From NCBI GenBank assembly GCA_964439835.1, contig CAYTPQ010000024.1:1-48754 (forward strand): DNA of 48,754 nucleotides, read 5' to 3'. The translations under genes and the position numbers were made by a program. A model generated the notes under the pieces. The model was not told the DNA's origin. It saw only the letters and a list, made by a program, of their open reading frames with translations, and ran no database searches. The DNA is from JAGNLM01 sp964439835. Lineage in GTDB: Bacteria > Pseudomonadota > Gammaproteobacteria > JAABTG01. Positions 24,636 through 32,529 of the stretch are shown here, one piece after another (position 1 is the first letter of the stretch; each line of letters begins with the position of its first letter).

Positions 24636-26462
24636 TCAGCCGGGGGCCGTCCCAACCCCGAGCCAGGCCTCCCGCGCCCGCCGGGTGGCCGCGTCGGCGT
24701 CCTCGTTGAGGCTCAGGACGCAGGTGTCGAGCGGGGCGCGGCCGAGGGTGACCGGACAGTCGATCAACTCGTCCCGGCGGAAGGCGTGCACCCGCACGAT
24801 GCTGCCGGGGGCGTGGCTGGACAGGGTCCGCTCCAGGGTGGCGTGCGACACCCGCAGCCCCTCCACGGCCACCACCACGTCCCCCGCGGTCAGGCCGGCC
24901 GCCCGCGCGGCACCGCCGTCGTAGACGTGGACCAGGCGGGCACCGCCGTCCGCGGCGTCGGTCCGGGCCCCGAGCACCGCGCGCTCCTGCCACTCCGGAC
25001 GGCCGGCCGTGCGCCCGCCCTTGTCGTCCTGGGACTCGGCGGCGCGCAGGCGGAAGTCGACGCCCACCCCCGCCAGCAGCTCGCGCAGCGGCGGGTCCTC
25101 GGTCCCGCGCACCAGCCGGTCGAAGAGGTCCCCCAGGGGCTCCCCCGCGACCTCCTCGGCCATCTGCTCCACGCCGTCCTCCGGGACCCCACGGCCGGTG
25201 AGCCCGTAGCGGGCCCAGAGCCCGCGCAGGACGTCGTCCAGGCTGCGGGCACCGAGGGTGACCCGGCGCAGGGTCAGGTCGAGGGCGAGGGCCGCGAGCG
25301 CCCCCTTGGCGTAATAGCTCACCACCGCGTTGGGGGTGTTCTCGTCCGGGCGGTAGAACTTGGTCCAGGCGTCCAGGCTGGACTCGGCGAGGCTCTGGCG
25401 CGCCCGGCCCGGCGTGCGCCAGACCCGGGTCGCGGTCTCGCCCAGGAGCTGCAGATAGTCCTCAGCCTCGATGACCCCGGCCCGCACCAGCGCCAGGTCG
25501 TCGTAGTACGAGGTGATCCCCTCGAAGGCCCAGAGCAGGGTGGTGTACTGCTCGCGGGTCAGGTCGTACGGGCTGAAGGCGGCCGGCCGGATCCGCTTGA
25601 CCAGCCAGGCGTGGAAGTACTCGTGGCTCGCAAGCCCGAGGAAGGTGCGGTAGCCCTCACCGACCGCCGACTCGCCCGCGCGGGGCAGGTCGTCGCGCCG
25701 GCACAGGAGGCTGGTCGAGGCACGGTGCTCGAGCCCCCCGTAGCCCTCGCCAACGGCGTTGACCAGGAACAGGAAGCGCACGAAGGGCGCGGGCTCGCCG
25801 AAGAGCCGGATCTGGTACTCGCACACCCGCTGCAGGTCGCGGGCCAGCCGCCCGGCGTCGGCCCGGTGGCGACCGGTGAGGGCCACCTGGTGCGGAACCC
25901 CGCAGGCCTCGAGCTCGATCAGGTCGAAGCGGCCCGCCTCGACCGGGTGGTCGATGAGCTCGTCGTAGTCGGCCGCCGAGTAGGTCCCGAAGCCCCAGGG
26001 CCCGGCCCCCGCCCGGGCCATCGCCGTCGCCACCCGCCAGTCCCGAGCCTCCCCGGGGGGGACCAGATCGAGCACGCAGGGCCGCCCTTCGCGCCCGACG
26101 GGGTACACGAGGAGACCCGCACCGTTGAAGTAGGCCCGGCTGGGGTCCAGGTACGCGCCCCGGACCGAGAGGTCGTGGGCGTACACCTCGTAGATCAGCG
26201 CCAGCGGGCCGTCGACGGGTGCGCAGCACCAGCTCTGCTTGTCGAGCTTCTCGACGGCGACCGACCGTCCGCCCGCCTCGGCCCGGCACGACAGCACGTG
26301 CCGAGAGAACTCGCGGATCAGGTAGCTGCCCGGGATCCAGGCGGGCAGGCGGAAGACCTGGCCAGCGGGGTCGGGGTCGGCGACGGTGCAGGTGACCTGG
26401 AACCGGTGGGCGGCCGGGTCGGCCGGGACAACCCGATACTCGACGGGCGCAGGCCCACTCAC
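24636..26462 (-). CDS. M61-family PDZ aminopeptidase
   Basis: This 608-residue metallopeptidase has YGGLEHRAST, then ASHEYFHAWLVKRIRP with zinc ligands His280 and His284 and catalytic Glu281, and WAFEGITSYYDDL, in which Glu314 is the third ligand. This is the gluzincin arrangement of the M61 glycyl-aminopeptidase family. A PDZ domain at about 505-580 (ARAAGLTAGDVVVAVEGLRV) follows, also usual. No signal peptide is evident, so it is predicted cytoplasmic. It removes N-terminal glycine or alanine from peptides in characterised members. It is 35 bp upstream of the ABC exporter genes on the same strand. Confidence 0.9.
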   Translation of the reverse strand: MSGPAPVEYRVVPADPAAHRFQVTCTVADPDPAGQVFRLPAWIPGSYLIREFSRHVLSCRAEAGGRSVAVEKLDKQSWCCAPVDGPLALIYEVYAHDLSVRGAYLDPSRAYFNGAGLLVYPVGREGRPCVLDLVPPGEARDWRVATAMARAGAGPWGFGTYSAADYDELIDHPVEAGRFDLIELEACGVPHQVALTGRHRADAGRLARDLQRVCEYQIRLFGEPAPFVRFLFLVNAVGEGYGGLEHRASTSLLCRRDDLPRAGESAVGEGYRTFLGLASHEYFHAWLVKRIRPAAFSPYDLTREQYTTLLWAFEGITSYYDDLALVRAGVIEAEDYLQLLGETATRVWRTPGRARQSLAESSLDAWTKFYRPDENTPNAVVSYYAKGALAALALDLTLRRVTLGARSLDDVLRGLWARYGLTGRGVPEDGVEQMAEEVAGEPLGDLFDRLVRGTEDPPLRELLAGVGVDFRLRAAESQDDKGGRTAGRPEWQERAVLGARTDAADGGARLVHVYDGGAARAAGLTAGDVVVAVEGLRVSHATLERTLSSHAPGSIVRVHAFRRDELIDCPVTLGRAPLDTCVLSLNEDADAATRRAREAWLGVGTAPG

Positions 26463-26532
26463 GGGCGGACCGCTGGCCGGGTTGAGGCGGGTCGCGCCGC
26501 TGCCGGGGGAACCGGGCTCCCTGGGCGGCTCG

Positions 26533-26670
26533 TCACTCGGCGAGCCCCGTGAAGAATAGATACCCGAGCGTTCCGAGCAGGATCAGGATCCCGACCCAGT
26601 TCAGGAGCAGGCAGTAGCCTGGAAGGTCCTTGCACTCCTCGCGAAATCGACACAGCTTGCAATGCTTCAC
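26533..26670 (-). CDS. 45-residue cysteine-rich single-pass membrane peptide
   Basis: This is a small protein read directly from the DNA. The N-terminal part KHCKLCRFREECKDLPGYC has four cysteines (C-x2-C-x5-C-x6-C), followed by one hydrophobic helix (LLLNWVGILILLGTLGYLFF) and TGLAE. The cysteines could bind a metal or form disulfides. The GTG start has GGGAG about 6 bp upstream; an in-frame GTG at 26709 would add RPTSGDPYWEPP, also plausible. It lies between bcp and the M61 gene, all on the minus strand. I do not recognise the family. The ordered helix and cysteine pattern argue against chance. Confidence 0.55.
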   Translation of the reverse strand: MKHCKLCRFREECKDLPGYCLLLNWVGILILLGTLGYLFFTGLAE

Positions 26671-26778
26671 CGGTGGCTCCCAGTAGGGGTCCCCCGAGGT
26701 GGGTCGCACCGGGAACGGTGGCCGCCGCGTCGGGCGCGCCCGGATGGACCGCGGCGCGGCCGGCGCAGACCGGTGGGC

Positions 26779-27243
26779 TTACCGCAGGTCTCGCACCAGC
26801 TCGAGGACCCGGGTCGCGTGGCCCTTCGGCGCGACCCCGTACTCGGCGAAGCGAATCGTGCCGTGCGGGTCGACGACGAATGTCGACCGCACGATACCCA
26901 TGGCCTTGACCCCGTTCTTCTCCTTCTCCTGAAACACCCCGTAGCTATTGCACGCCTCTTTCTCGACGTCCGCAAGCAAGGTGACCTTCAGGCCGTACTT
27001 GTCCCGGAAGGCCTGGTGGCTGAAGCAGTCGTCGGCGCTGACGCCGACCACCGCCGCGCCGGCGGCCTCGAACTCGTCCAGCAACTCGGTGAAGTCCGTC
27101 GCCTGCAGGGTGCAGCCCGGCGTGTCGTCCTTCGGGTAGAAGTAGATCACCAGCTTCCGCCCCGCGAACTCGGCGAGCGTGCGCAGCCGCATTTCGGAAT
27201 CCGGCAGTGAGAAGTGGGGAGCCTTGTCGCCTGGGCCCAGCAT
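26779..27243 (-). CDS. bcp: Thioredoxin-dependent peroxiredoxin Bcp/PrxQ
   Basis: This 154-residue protein has LVIYFYPKDDTPGCTLQATD with peroxidatic Cys44, and VVGVSADDCFSHQAFRDKYG and VRSTFVVDPHGTIRF, standard for the Bcp/PrxQ class. It reduces hydrogen peroxide and organic peroxides in the cytoplasm. The resolving cysteine that PrxQ enzymes often carry five residues after the peroxidatic one is replaced (Asp-Phe region), so resolution must use another cysteine (Cys in DDCFSH or ACNSYG) or an external thiol. GGAGG lies upstream of the ATG. It follows ccmI on the same strand after a large hairpin. Confidence 0.93.
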   Translation of the reverse strand: MLGPGDKAPHFSLPDSEMRLRTLAEFAGRKLVIYFYPKDDTPGCTLQATDFTELLDEFEAAGAAVVGVSADDCFSHQAFRDKYGLKVTLLADVEKEACNSYGVFQEKEKNGVKAMGIVRSTFVVDPHGTIRFAEYGVAPKGHATRVLELVRDLR

Positions 27244-27278
27244 GCCGCCTCCTCCGAGTCTGTCTCTTTCTACTGTCT

Positions 27279-27330
27279 GGCGCGCCGCGTACGCCGCCCC
27301 CCTGGGGAACCGGGGGACGGGCGGCGCGCC
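27279..27330 (-). terminator. Large GC hairpin between ccmI and bcp
   Basis: GGCGCGCCGC at 27279 and GGCGGCGCGCC ending at 27330 are inverted repeats enclosing a CCCCCC/GGGGG stem. It separates the ccm genes from bcp and could be a terminator or processing site. There is no T-run on the minus strand. Confidence 0.45.
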
Positions 27331-27401
27331 ATGATGTTGGGAAAGAATAGACGCTTCAAGAGGCGGGTGGAGGGAGAACGCCCGCGCCGCGGCTGACGCC
27401 G

Positions 27402-28322
27402 TCAGGGCGGGGGCCGCGACGGCTCCGCGGCCGGCGGGGAGGCCGGCCCCGCGGAGACGGCCCCGGAGGACGACCCTTCGGCGGGGGCAGCCACCGGGCC
27501 CGCAGCCGGGGCGTCCGGCGAAACAGGCTGCGCCGGGCCGCCATCAGAGGGAAGGCCTTCCGGCGTGTCGCCCGCTGCGGCGGCACCCTCCCGTGGTCCG
27601 ACCTCACCGAGCGTCACGCCCAACCCCGACATCGCCCGGCGCCGGGCCTCCCGGGCGGCGGCGGCCATCTCCATGGCGAAGGGCGACCCCTCCGGCAGGA
27701 TCCGGGCGAGCCGGTTCCAGTAATAGGCCGCCTGACCGTAGCCACCCCGGCTGAAGTGGTACAGGCCCGCCAGCTCGAGCCCCTTCTCGTCCTTGCCGTC
27801 CAGTTCGAGGGCCCGGTACACGGCCTCCATCGGCTCCCCCTCCATGTTGGCGCCGCGGGCAAGGGCCAGGGCCTCGGCGTAGGCGGACCAGACGCTGGCG
27901 TTCTCGGGCAGCAGCTCGGTCGCGCGCTTCAGGGCAGCCTCGGCGTCCTGCGGGCGGTCGGCCAGCACGTAGCGTTGCCCGAGCAGCAGCCAGGCCTCGC
28001 CGTCGTCGGGCTGGTCCTTGAGCTGCGCCTCCAGCTCTGCCGCCTCCGGCCCGTGGGGGGAAACCAAGGGCTCCTCCTCCACCGGCGCCGGGGCGGGCGC
28101 CTGGGCAGTCGCCTGCAGGGTCTCGGGCTGACCAAGCCTCAGATACAGGCCGATGGCCAGCGCGGGCAGCGTCACCGCCAGGAGGACCGCCAGCGTCCGC
28201 CGCCGGGCCCCGCCCTCGGCCGGGGCCCGGCGCAGGAGCGGGATCAGAACGAAGGCCAGGCCCGCCATCGCCAGGGCGACGGCCAGGGTCCAGAACAGGG
28301 TCGTGTCTTGGGGCAAGGTCAT
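27402..28322 (-). CDS. ccmI: Cytochrome c biogenesis TPR protein CcmI/CycH (NrfG-like)
   Basis: This 306-residue protein has two N-terminal helices (about 8-28 and 42-62) joined by a basic cytoplasmic loop. A periplasmic TPR region follows at about 95-215: GEAWLLLGQRYVLADRPQDA, then EAALKRATELLPENASVW, ending with YYWNRLARILPEGSPFA. CcmI/NrfG bind the C-terminus of apocytochromes and deliver them to the CcmF-CcmH heme lyase. The last 80 residues are Pro/Ala/Ser-rich and probably disordered. The ATG overlaps the upstream CcmF-CcmH gene by 4 bp (ATGA), so they are coupled. It is probably the apocytochrome chaperone for the adjacent octaheme protein. Confidence 0.9.
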   Translation of the reverse strand: MTLPQDTTLFWTLAVALAMAGLAFVLIPLLRRAPAEGGARRRTLAVLLAVTLPALAIGLYLRLGQPETLQATAQAPAPAPVEEEPLVSPHGPEAAELEAQLKDQPDDGEAWLLLGQRYVLADRPQDAEAALKRATELLPENASVWSAYAEALALARGANMEGEPMEAVYRALELDGKDEKGLELAGLYHFSRGGYGQAAYYWNRLARILPEGSPFAMEMAAAAREARRRAMSGLGVTLGEVGPREGAAAAGDTPEGLPSDGGPAQPVSPDAPAAGPVAAPAEGSSSGAVSAGPASPPAAEPSRPPP

Positions 28323-30730
28323 GAGTGGCGTGACTCCGGGTCGAGGTCGGTGGAGGCCGCGTCCGCCGAGGGGGGGGATCCTTCGGCCGGTGGCACCGCC
28401 GCGGCGGCGGTGCGGCGCAGGTAGAGGAACAGCCCGCCGGCCGCGACGGCTCCGATGAGCCCCGGCCCGAACCAGAGCAGCCAGGTCTCGGGCCTGACCG
28501 GCGGGCGGTACAGCACGAAGTCGCCGTAGCGGTGGGTCAGAAACTCGATGACCTCCTGATCGGTCTTCCCAGCCCGCAACAGGTCACGGACCTCGCGGCG
28601 CAGGTCTTCGGCGAGGTCGGCGCGGGAGCTGGCCAGGGATTCGTTCTGACAGACGACGCAGCGCAGCTCCTCCGCCAGCCGGATCAGGCGGGCCTCCAGG
28701 GCCGGGTCCTCGGCCAGCGGCTGTGCCTCGCGGGCGAGCACGTCCGCCGGCCAAGCCAGGCTGGACCCGAGCCAGGCCACCAGAACGGCCCCCGCGAGGG
28801 AGCCCGCGGCGTGGCGCCGCCGCCCGGCCAGGGTCAGGAAACCGCCGATCACCGCGAGGATGGCGCCGGCCCAGATCCAACCCACGAACGGCTTGTGGTA
28901 GACGCTGACGCTCCAGGCCCCGTCGCCGAGGGGCTGGCCGAGCGAGACGTAGAGGTCGCGGGTGAGACTGGAGTCGATGGCGGCCTCGGTCATGGTCATC
29001 TCCGAGGCGTTGTAGATCCGTTTCTCCGGGTACAGCACCAGGGGCCCGCGCGCGCCGGCCGTGACCTCCAGCCCGGCCCTGGCAGCCACGTAGTTCGGCC
29101 CGTCCACCCGGGCCACCCCGTCGAACCTGAGCGTATAGCCGGCCAGTGTGACCGTATCGCCGGGGGCCATCCGGACCTGGCGCTCGGACGCGAATCCGCT
29201 CACCAGGCTGATCCCGACGACCGCGGTGGCGACACCCAGGTGGGCCAGCGTCATCCCGTAGAAGCCGGCGGTCGGCCCGGCGAGCCGCCGGAACAGTCCC
29301 CCGGGGGTGGCACGCCAGCGCGCGACCAGGTTGCCGAGGGCGGTGGCCGCGATCCAGGCGGCAACGAACAGACCGAGCCCGGCGAGCGGACGCCACGTAC
29401 CGAGCGCGAGGGCGGACCCGACGGTCACGACGACGCTCGCGAGCAACGCAAGCCTGAGGCGCCGCCAGAGGTCCCCCGGCGTGTCGCGACCCCAGCGGGT
29501 GAGTGGCCCGACGCCCATCAGCAGCAGGACCGGCACCGCGACCGGCACGAAGACCGTGTCGAAGTACGGCGGGCCGACCGAGATCTTGCCGAAGCCCAGG
29601 GCGTCCAGAAACAGGGGATAGAGGGTACCCAGGAGCACCGAGGCGGCGGCCGTCAGCAGCAGGACGTTGTTCGCCAGCAGCAGGGCCTCCCGGGACAGGG
29701 GCGCGAACCCGGGGGCGCCCGTCAGGCGGCCCGCGCGCAGGGCGAAGAGCAGCAGCGGCGCGCCGATGACGAGCGCCAGCAGGGCCAGGATGAAGACGCC
29801 CCGGGCCGGGTCGATGGCGAAGGCGTGGACCGAGGAGAGCACGCCCGAGCGCACCAGGAAGGTACCCAGGAGGCTGAGCGCGAAGGTGGTGATGGCGAGC
29901 AGCAGGGTCCAGACCCGCAGCGACCCCCGCCGGCCCGTGACCGCCAGGGAGTGGACCAGGGCGGTGCCCGAGAGCCAGGGCATCAGGGCCGCGTTCTCGG
30001 TCGGGTCCCAGAACCACCAGCCGCCCCAGCCGAGCTCGTAGTACGCCCACCAGCTGCCGAGCGCGACGCCCGCCGTGAGGAAGGCCCAAGCGATGGTGGT
30101 CCAGGGCCGGGCCCAGCGGGCCCAGGTGGCGTCGAGCCGCCCTGCCAGGAGCGCGGCGACCGCGAAGGCAAAGGCCACGGAAAAACCCACATAGCCCATG
30201 TAGAGCATGGGCGGGTGCGCCACCATCCCCGGGTCCTGCAGCAGGGGGTTCAGGTCGGCGCCGTCGGCGGGGACCGGGAACAGCCGCCGGAATGGGCTGG
30301 AGGTCGTCAGCAGAAACAGCAGGAACCCGGTGCTGACGAGCCCCATCACCCCAAGGACCCGGGCCAGCAGGTCGGACGGGAGACGCCGGCCGAAGGCGGC
30401 GACGGCCAGGGTCCAGGCCGCCAGCATCAGGATCCACAGCAGCAGGGAGCCCTCGTGCGAGCCCCACACCGCGGTGAACCGGTAGACCGGCGGGAGCTGG
30501 GAGAACGAGTTGTGGGCGACGTTCTCCACCGAGAAGTCGTTGATGAGGAACGAGTATGCCAGCGCGGCGAAGGCCAGGGCGACGAACGTGAACTGGCCCG
30601 CAGCGGCCGGACGGGCCATCGCCATCCAGACCGCGTCCCCGCGGGCGGCGCCCGCCAGGGGCAGCACTGCCTGGGTCGCCGCCAGGAACAGGGCCAGGAT
30701 CAGCGCGAAGTGGCCAAGCTCGGCAATCAT
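28319..30730 (-). CDS. CcmF-CcmH fusion: cytochrome c heme lyase (NrfE-NrfF type)
   Basis: One 803-residue chain holds two normally separate proteins. Residues of about 1-642 are CcmF/NrfE: multi-pass, with WGSHEGSLLLW, AHPPMLYMGYVGF, the WWD heme-handling motif WGGWWFWDPTENAALMPWL (235-253) and LVRSGVLSSVHAFA, whose histidines bind heme. Residues of about 645-803 are CcmH/NrfF: a former signal helix, then EELRCVVCQNESLASSRADL with redox CxxC (Cys691, Cys694), LTHRYGDFVLYRPP and a last helix. The CcmG thioredoxin that usually sits between is absent. The product should ligate heme to apocytochrome at the periplasmic face. It lies just downstream of the octaheme reductase and overlaps ccmI by 4 bp. 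Confidence 0.9.
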   Translation of the reverse strand: MIAELGHFALILALFLAATQAVLPLAGAARGDAVWMAMARPAAAGQFTFVALAFAALAYSFLINDFSVENVAHNSFSQLPPVYRFTAVWGSHEGSLLLWILMLAAWTLAVAAFGRRLPSDLLARVLGVMGLVSTGFLLFLLTTSSPFRRLFPVPADGADLNPLLQDPGMVAHPPMLYMGYVGFSVAFAFAVAALLAGRLDATWARWARPWTTIAWAFLTAGVALGSWWAYYELGWGGWWFWDPTENAALMPWLSGTALVHSLAVTGRRGSLRVWTLLLAITTFALSLLGTFLVRSGVLSSVHAFAIDPARGVFILALLALVIGAPLLLFALRAGRLTGAPGFAPLSREALLLANNVLLLTAAASVLLGTLYPLFLDALGFGKISVGPPYFDTVFVPVAVPVLLLMGVGPLTRWGRDTPGDLWRRLRLALLASVVVTVGSALALGTWRPLAGLGLFVAAWIAATALGNLVARWRATPGGLFRRLAGPTAGFYGMTLAHLGVATAVVGISLVSGFASERQVRMAPGDTVTLAGYTLRFDGVARVDGPNYVAARAGLEVTAGARGPLVLYPEKRIYNASEMTMTEAAIDSSLTRDLYVSLGQPLGDGAWSVSVYHKPFVGWIWAGAILAVIGGFLTLAGRRRHAAGSLAGAVLVAWLGSSLAWPADVLAREAQPLAEDPALEARLIRLAEELRCVVCQNESLASSRADLAEDLRREVRDLLRAGKTDQEVIEFLTHRYGDFVLYRPPVRPETWLLWFGPGLIGAVAAGGLFLYLRRTAAAAVPPAEGSPPSADAASTDLDPESRHS

Positions 30731-30766
30731 CGCTCGGGTCGGTGTGTCGGGCCCGCAGGATACGAC

Positions 30767-30802
30767 AAAAAAGGGGGGGCTCGGCGTTCGCCGGCCCCCC
30801 CG
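30767..30802 (-). terminator. Rho-independent terminator of the octaheme cytochrome gene
   Basis: On the minus strand, GGGGGGCCGGCG, an AACG loop and CCGAGCCCCCCC are followed by six T residues, a textbook terminator 25 bp beyond the reductase stop. The heme-lyase genes beyond it would then need read-through or their own promoter. Confidence 0.88.
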
Positions 30803-30825
30803 TTCCTCAGGGGTAAGACCCTAAA

Positions 30826-32529
30826 TTACTTCTTCGCGGGCTCCGCGGCAGCCGGAGCAGCCGCAGCGACCTTGCACTTCGACTCCTTCGCGATGGCCTC
30901 GTTCAGCATCTTGATGCCGTCCTGGGCCGTGACGATCGCCTTGGTCAGGGACTCACGCGCGATCTGCGGGTTGTGGAAGCCGATCGAGTTCTCGGCGGTC
31001 CACCACTCCCAGAGCGGGTGCGCGGTCTCGTGCATGTCGCGGGCCTTCTTCAGGGTCTCCTCGTCCACGCACGCGGCCTTGGCCTTGGCAAAGGTGTCGA
31101 TGAACTGGGCGAGCCAGAACTCGGCCTTGATGATCTTGCCGTTGATGTAGTTCTGGATGTTCTCGATCTGATACGAAGACTCCTCCTCGCTCCAGCCGGT
31201 GTGGCACTTGGCGCAGGTGTCGTGGAGCATGTACTTCGCGCTCCGCTGCCCGTGCCAGGTGTAGGTCTTGCCCTGCGGGCCGGTCTTCACCTTCGGCATG
31301 TGGCAGTCCTTGCACTCCACGCCCGCGCGCTCGTGCTTGCTGCCCCACTGGGTCTCGGCCTCCGGGTGCTGCATCTTGGTGATCAGGGCGCCGGTCACCG
31401 CATGCTTGAAGTCGCGGAAGAAGACCTTGTCCATGGTCGCCTTGTAGTCCAGCACGTTGACCCACGGGAAGAAGTTGGTCAGCTGGCTGTCCATCTTCAC
31501 GGAGTACTCGCCGGTCCGGGTGTCGAAGCCCGGGTTGCAGTTGTACTCCACGTGGCACTGGGCGCACATGACGTTGGAGTCGGGCCGGCTGAGCAGGCCG
31601 ATGGCGCGGAAGTCACGGAAGGTGACCTTCGTGACCTTGCTCTGCTCGCTCTTCGCCTTGTCGTACGGGTAGGTCCCGAGGCCCTTGTCCACCACCGCCT
31701 GGATCAGGCCGTCGCGCACCACGCGGGGCTGCGTGGAGTGCGGGTCGTGGCACATGAAGCAGTTCAGGCCGTGCTTCAGGTCACGCGCGAAGGCCACCGT
31801 CTTGGACGTACGGTCCCACTGGGCGCGCGGGTCCGGGTCGCCCATGTACTTCCACTTCAGGATGTGGTCCTGGGTCTTACAGTTCAGGCAGACCGGGTTC
31901 GCCGCCGTCGCGGTGTAGGTCAGGAACTTCTTCTGCTCGTCGCTCTTCGGGTCCGCGTCCACCAGGATCGACCACAGGTCCTGCGACGCCGCGACCGTGT
32001 TGGTCACCTGGGTCCAGTCCTTCAACTGGAACCGGCCGCCGTAGGCGCGGTCGACGATCAGGTGGTCCATCAACATGAACACGTGCTGACGCGGCTCGGC
32101 GTGCTCGAAGGCAAAGCCGTGGCCGGCAATCAGCTTGTCGAACATCGGCGAGCGGCTCCTGAAGGTCGCCTTCTCGATGCGCGCCGGCGACTTGAACTGC
32201 ATCTCCAAGAAGGAGCCGTACTGGTCGGCGTGGCAGCCACCGCACACAGAGTGCCCCGTGAGGGTAACCGGCTTCGCCATCGGCCCCTTGGCCAGGTGCT
32301 CGTCGGTGCCGCTGTGGCAGTGCGCGCAGTTGATGCTCGCGTGCTTGCCCGCAACGTGCATCTCCTTGATCTGCACGTGACAGCCGTAGCAGACCTCCTC
32401 CTGCACGGGCTTGATGATGCTCGGCTTCGCTGCCGGCGCCGCCGCCTTCTCCGCCGCCCAGGCGCTCCCTGCGCCGCCGGCAAGGAGAAGCAAGCCCGCC
32501 GCCAGGTACAACCACATCTTTCGTAGCAT
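30826..32529 (-). CDS. onr: Octaheme c-type cytochrome nitrite reductase (ONR/TvNiR type)
   Basis: This 567-residue periplasmic protein has a signal peptide (about 1-25, ending AWA). Eight heme sites are visible: CYGCH 47, CAHCH 68, CGGCH 96, CLNCK 214, CFMCH 257, CAQCH 322, CKDCH 406, CAKCH 439. The fourth has Lys (CxxCK), the catalytic heme of NrfA and ONR enzymes. CAQCHVEYNC carries the Tyr-x-Cys pair (Tyr329, Cys331) known to be thioether-linked in Thioalkalivibrio ONR; KMQHPEAE gives Gln387-His388, and VDRAYGG gives Arg161. It should reduce nitrite, and likely hydroxylamine, to ammonia with six electrons. The ATG at 32529 has GAGGGG upstream; the open frame beyond it is not coding-like. 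Confidence 0.92.
   Translation of the reverse strand: MLRKMWLYLAAGLLLLAGGAGSAWAAEKAAAPAAKPSIIKPVQEEVCYGCHVQIKEMHVAGKHASINCAHCHSGTDEHLAKGPMAKPVTLTGHSVCGGCHADQYGSFLEMQFKSPARIEKATFRSRSPMFDKLIAGHGFAFEHAEPRQHVFMLMDHLIVDRAYGGRFQLKDWTQVTNTVAASQDLWSILVDADPKSDEQKKFLTYTATAANPVCLNCKTQDHILKWKYMGDPDPRAQWDRTSKTVAFARDLKHGLNCFMCHDPHSTQPRVVRDGLIQAVVDKGLGTYPYDKAKSEQSKVTKVTFRDFRAIGLLSRPDSNVMCAQCHVEYNCNPGFDTRTGEYSVKMDSQLTNFFPWVNVLDYKATMDKVFFRDFKHAVTGALITKMQHPEAETQWGSKHERAGVECKDCHMPKVKTGPQGKTYTWHGQRSAKYMLHDTCAKCHTGWSEEESSYQIENIQNYINGKIIKAEFWLAQFIDTFAKAKAACVDEETLKKARDMHETAHPLWEWWTAENSIGFHNPQIARESLTKAIVTAQDGIKMLNEAIAKESKCKVAAAAPAAAEPAKK

Noticed and set aside
24601..24993. Upstream extension of the ABC ATPase gene
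   Set aside because: The extra residues overlap the M61 peptidase gene in another frame and look non-coding; GTG 24600 has an AGGAGA site at good distance.
28532..31150. 872-residue plus-strand open frame opposite the CcmF-CcmH gene
   Set aside because: Its translation is Gln/Gly/Arg-rich and repetitive in the way of GC-skewed shadows. The minus frame has unmistakable CcmF and CcmH motifs.
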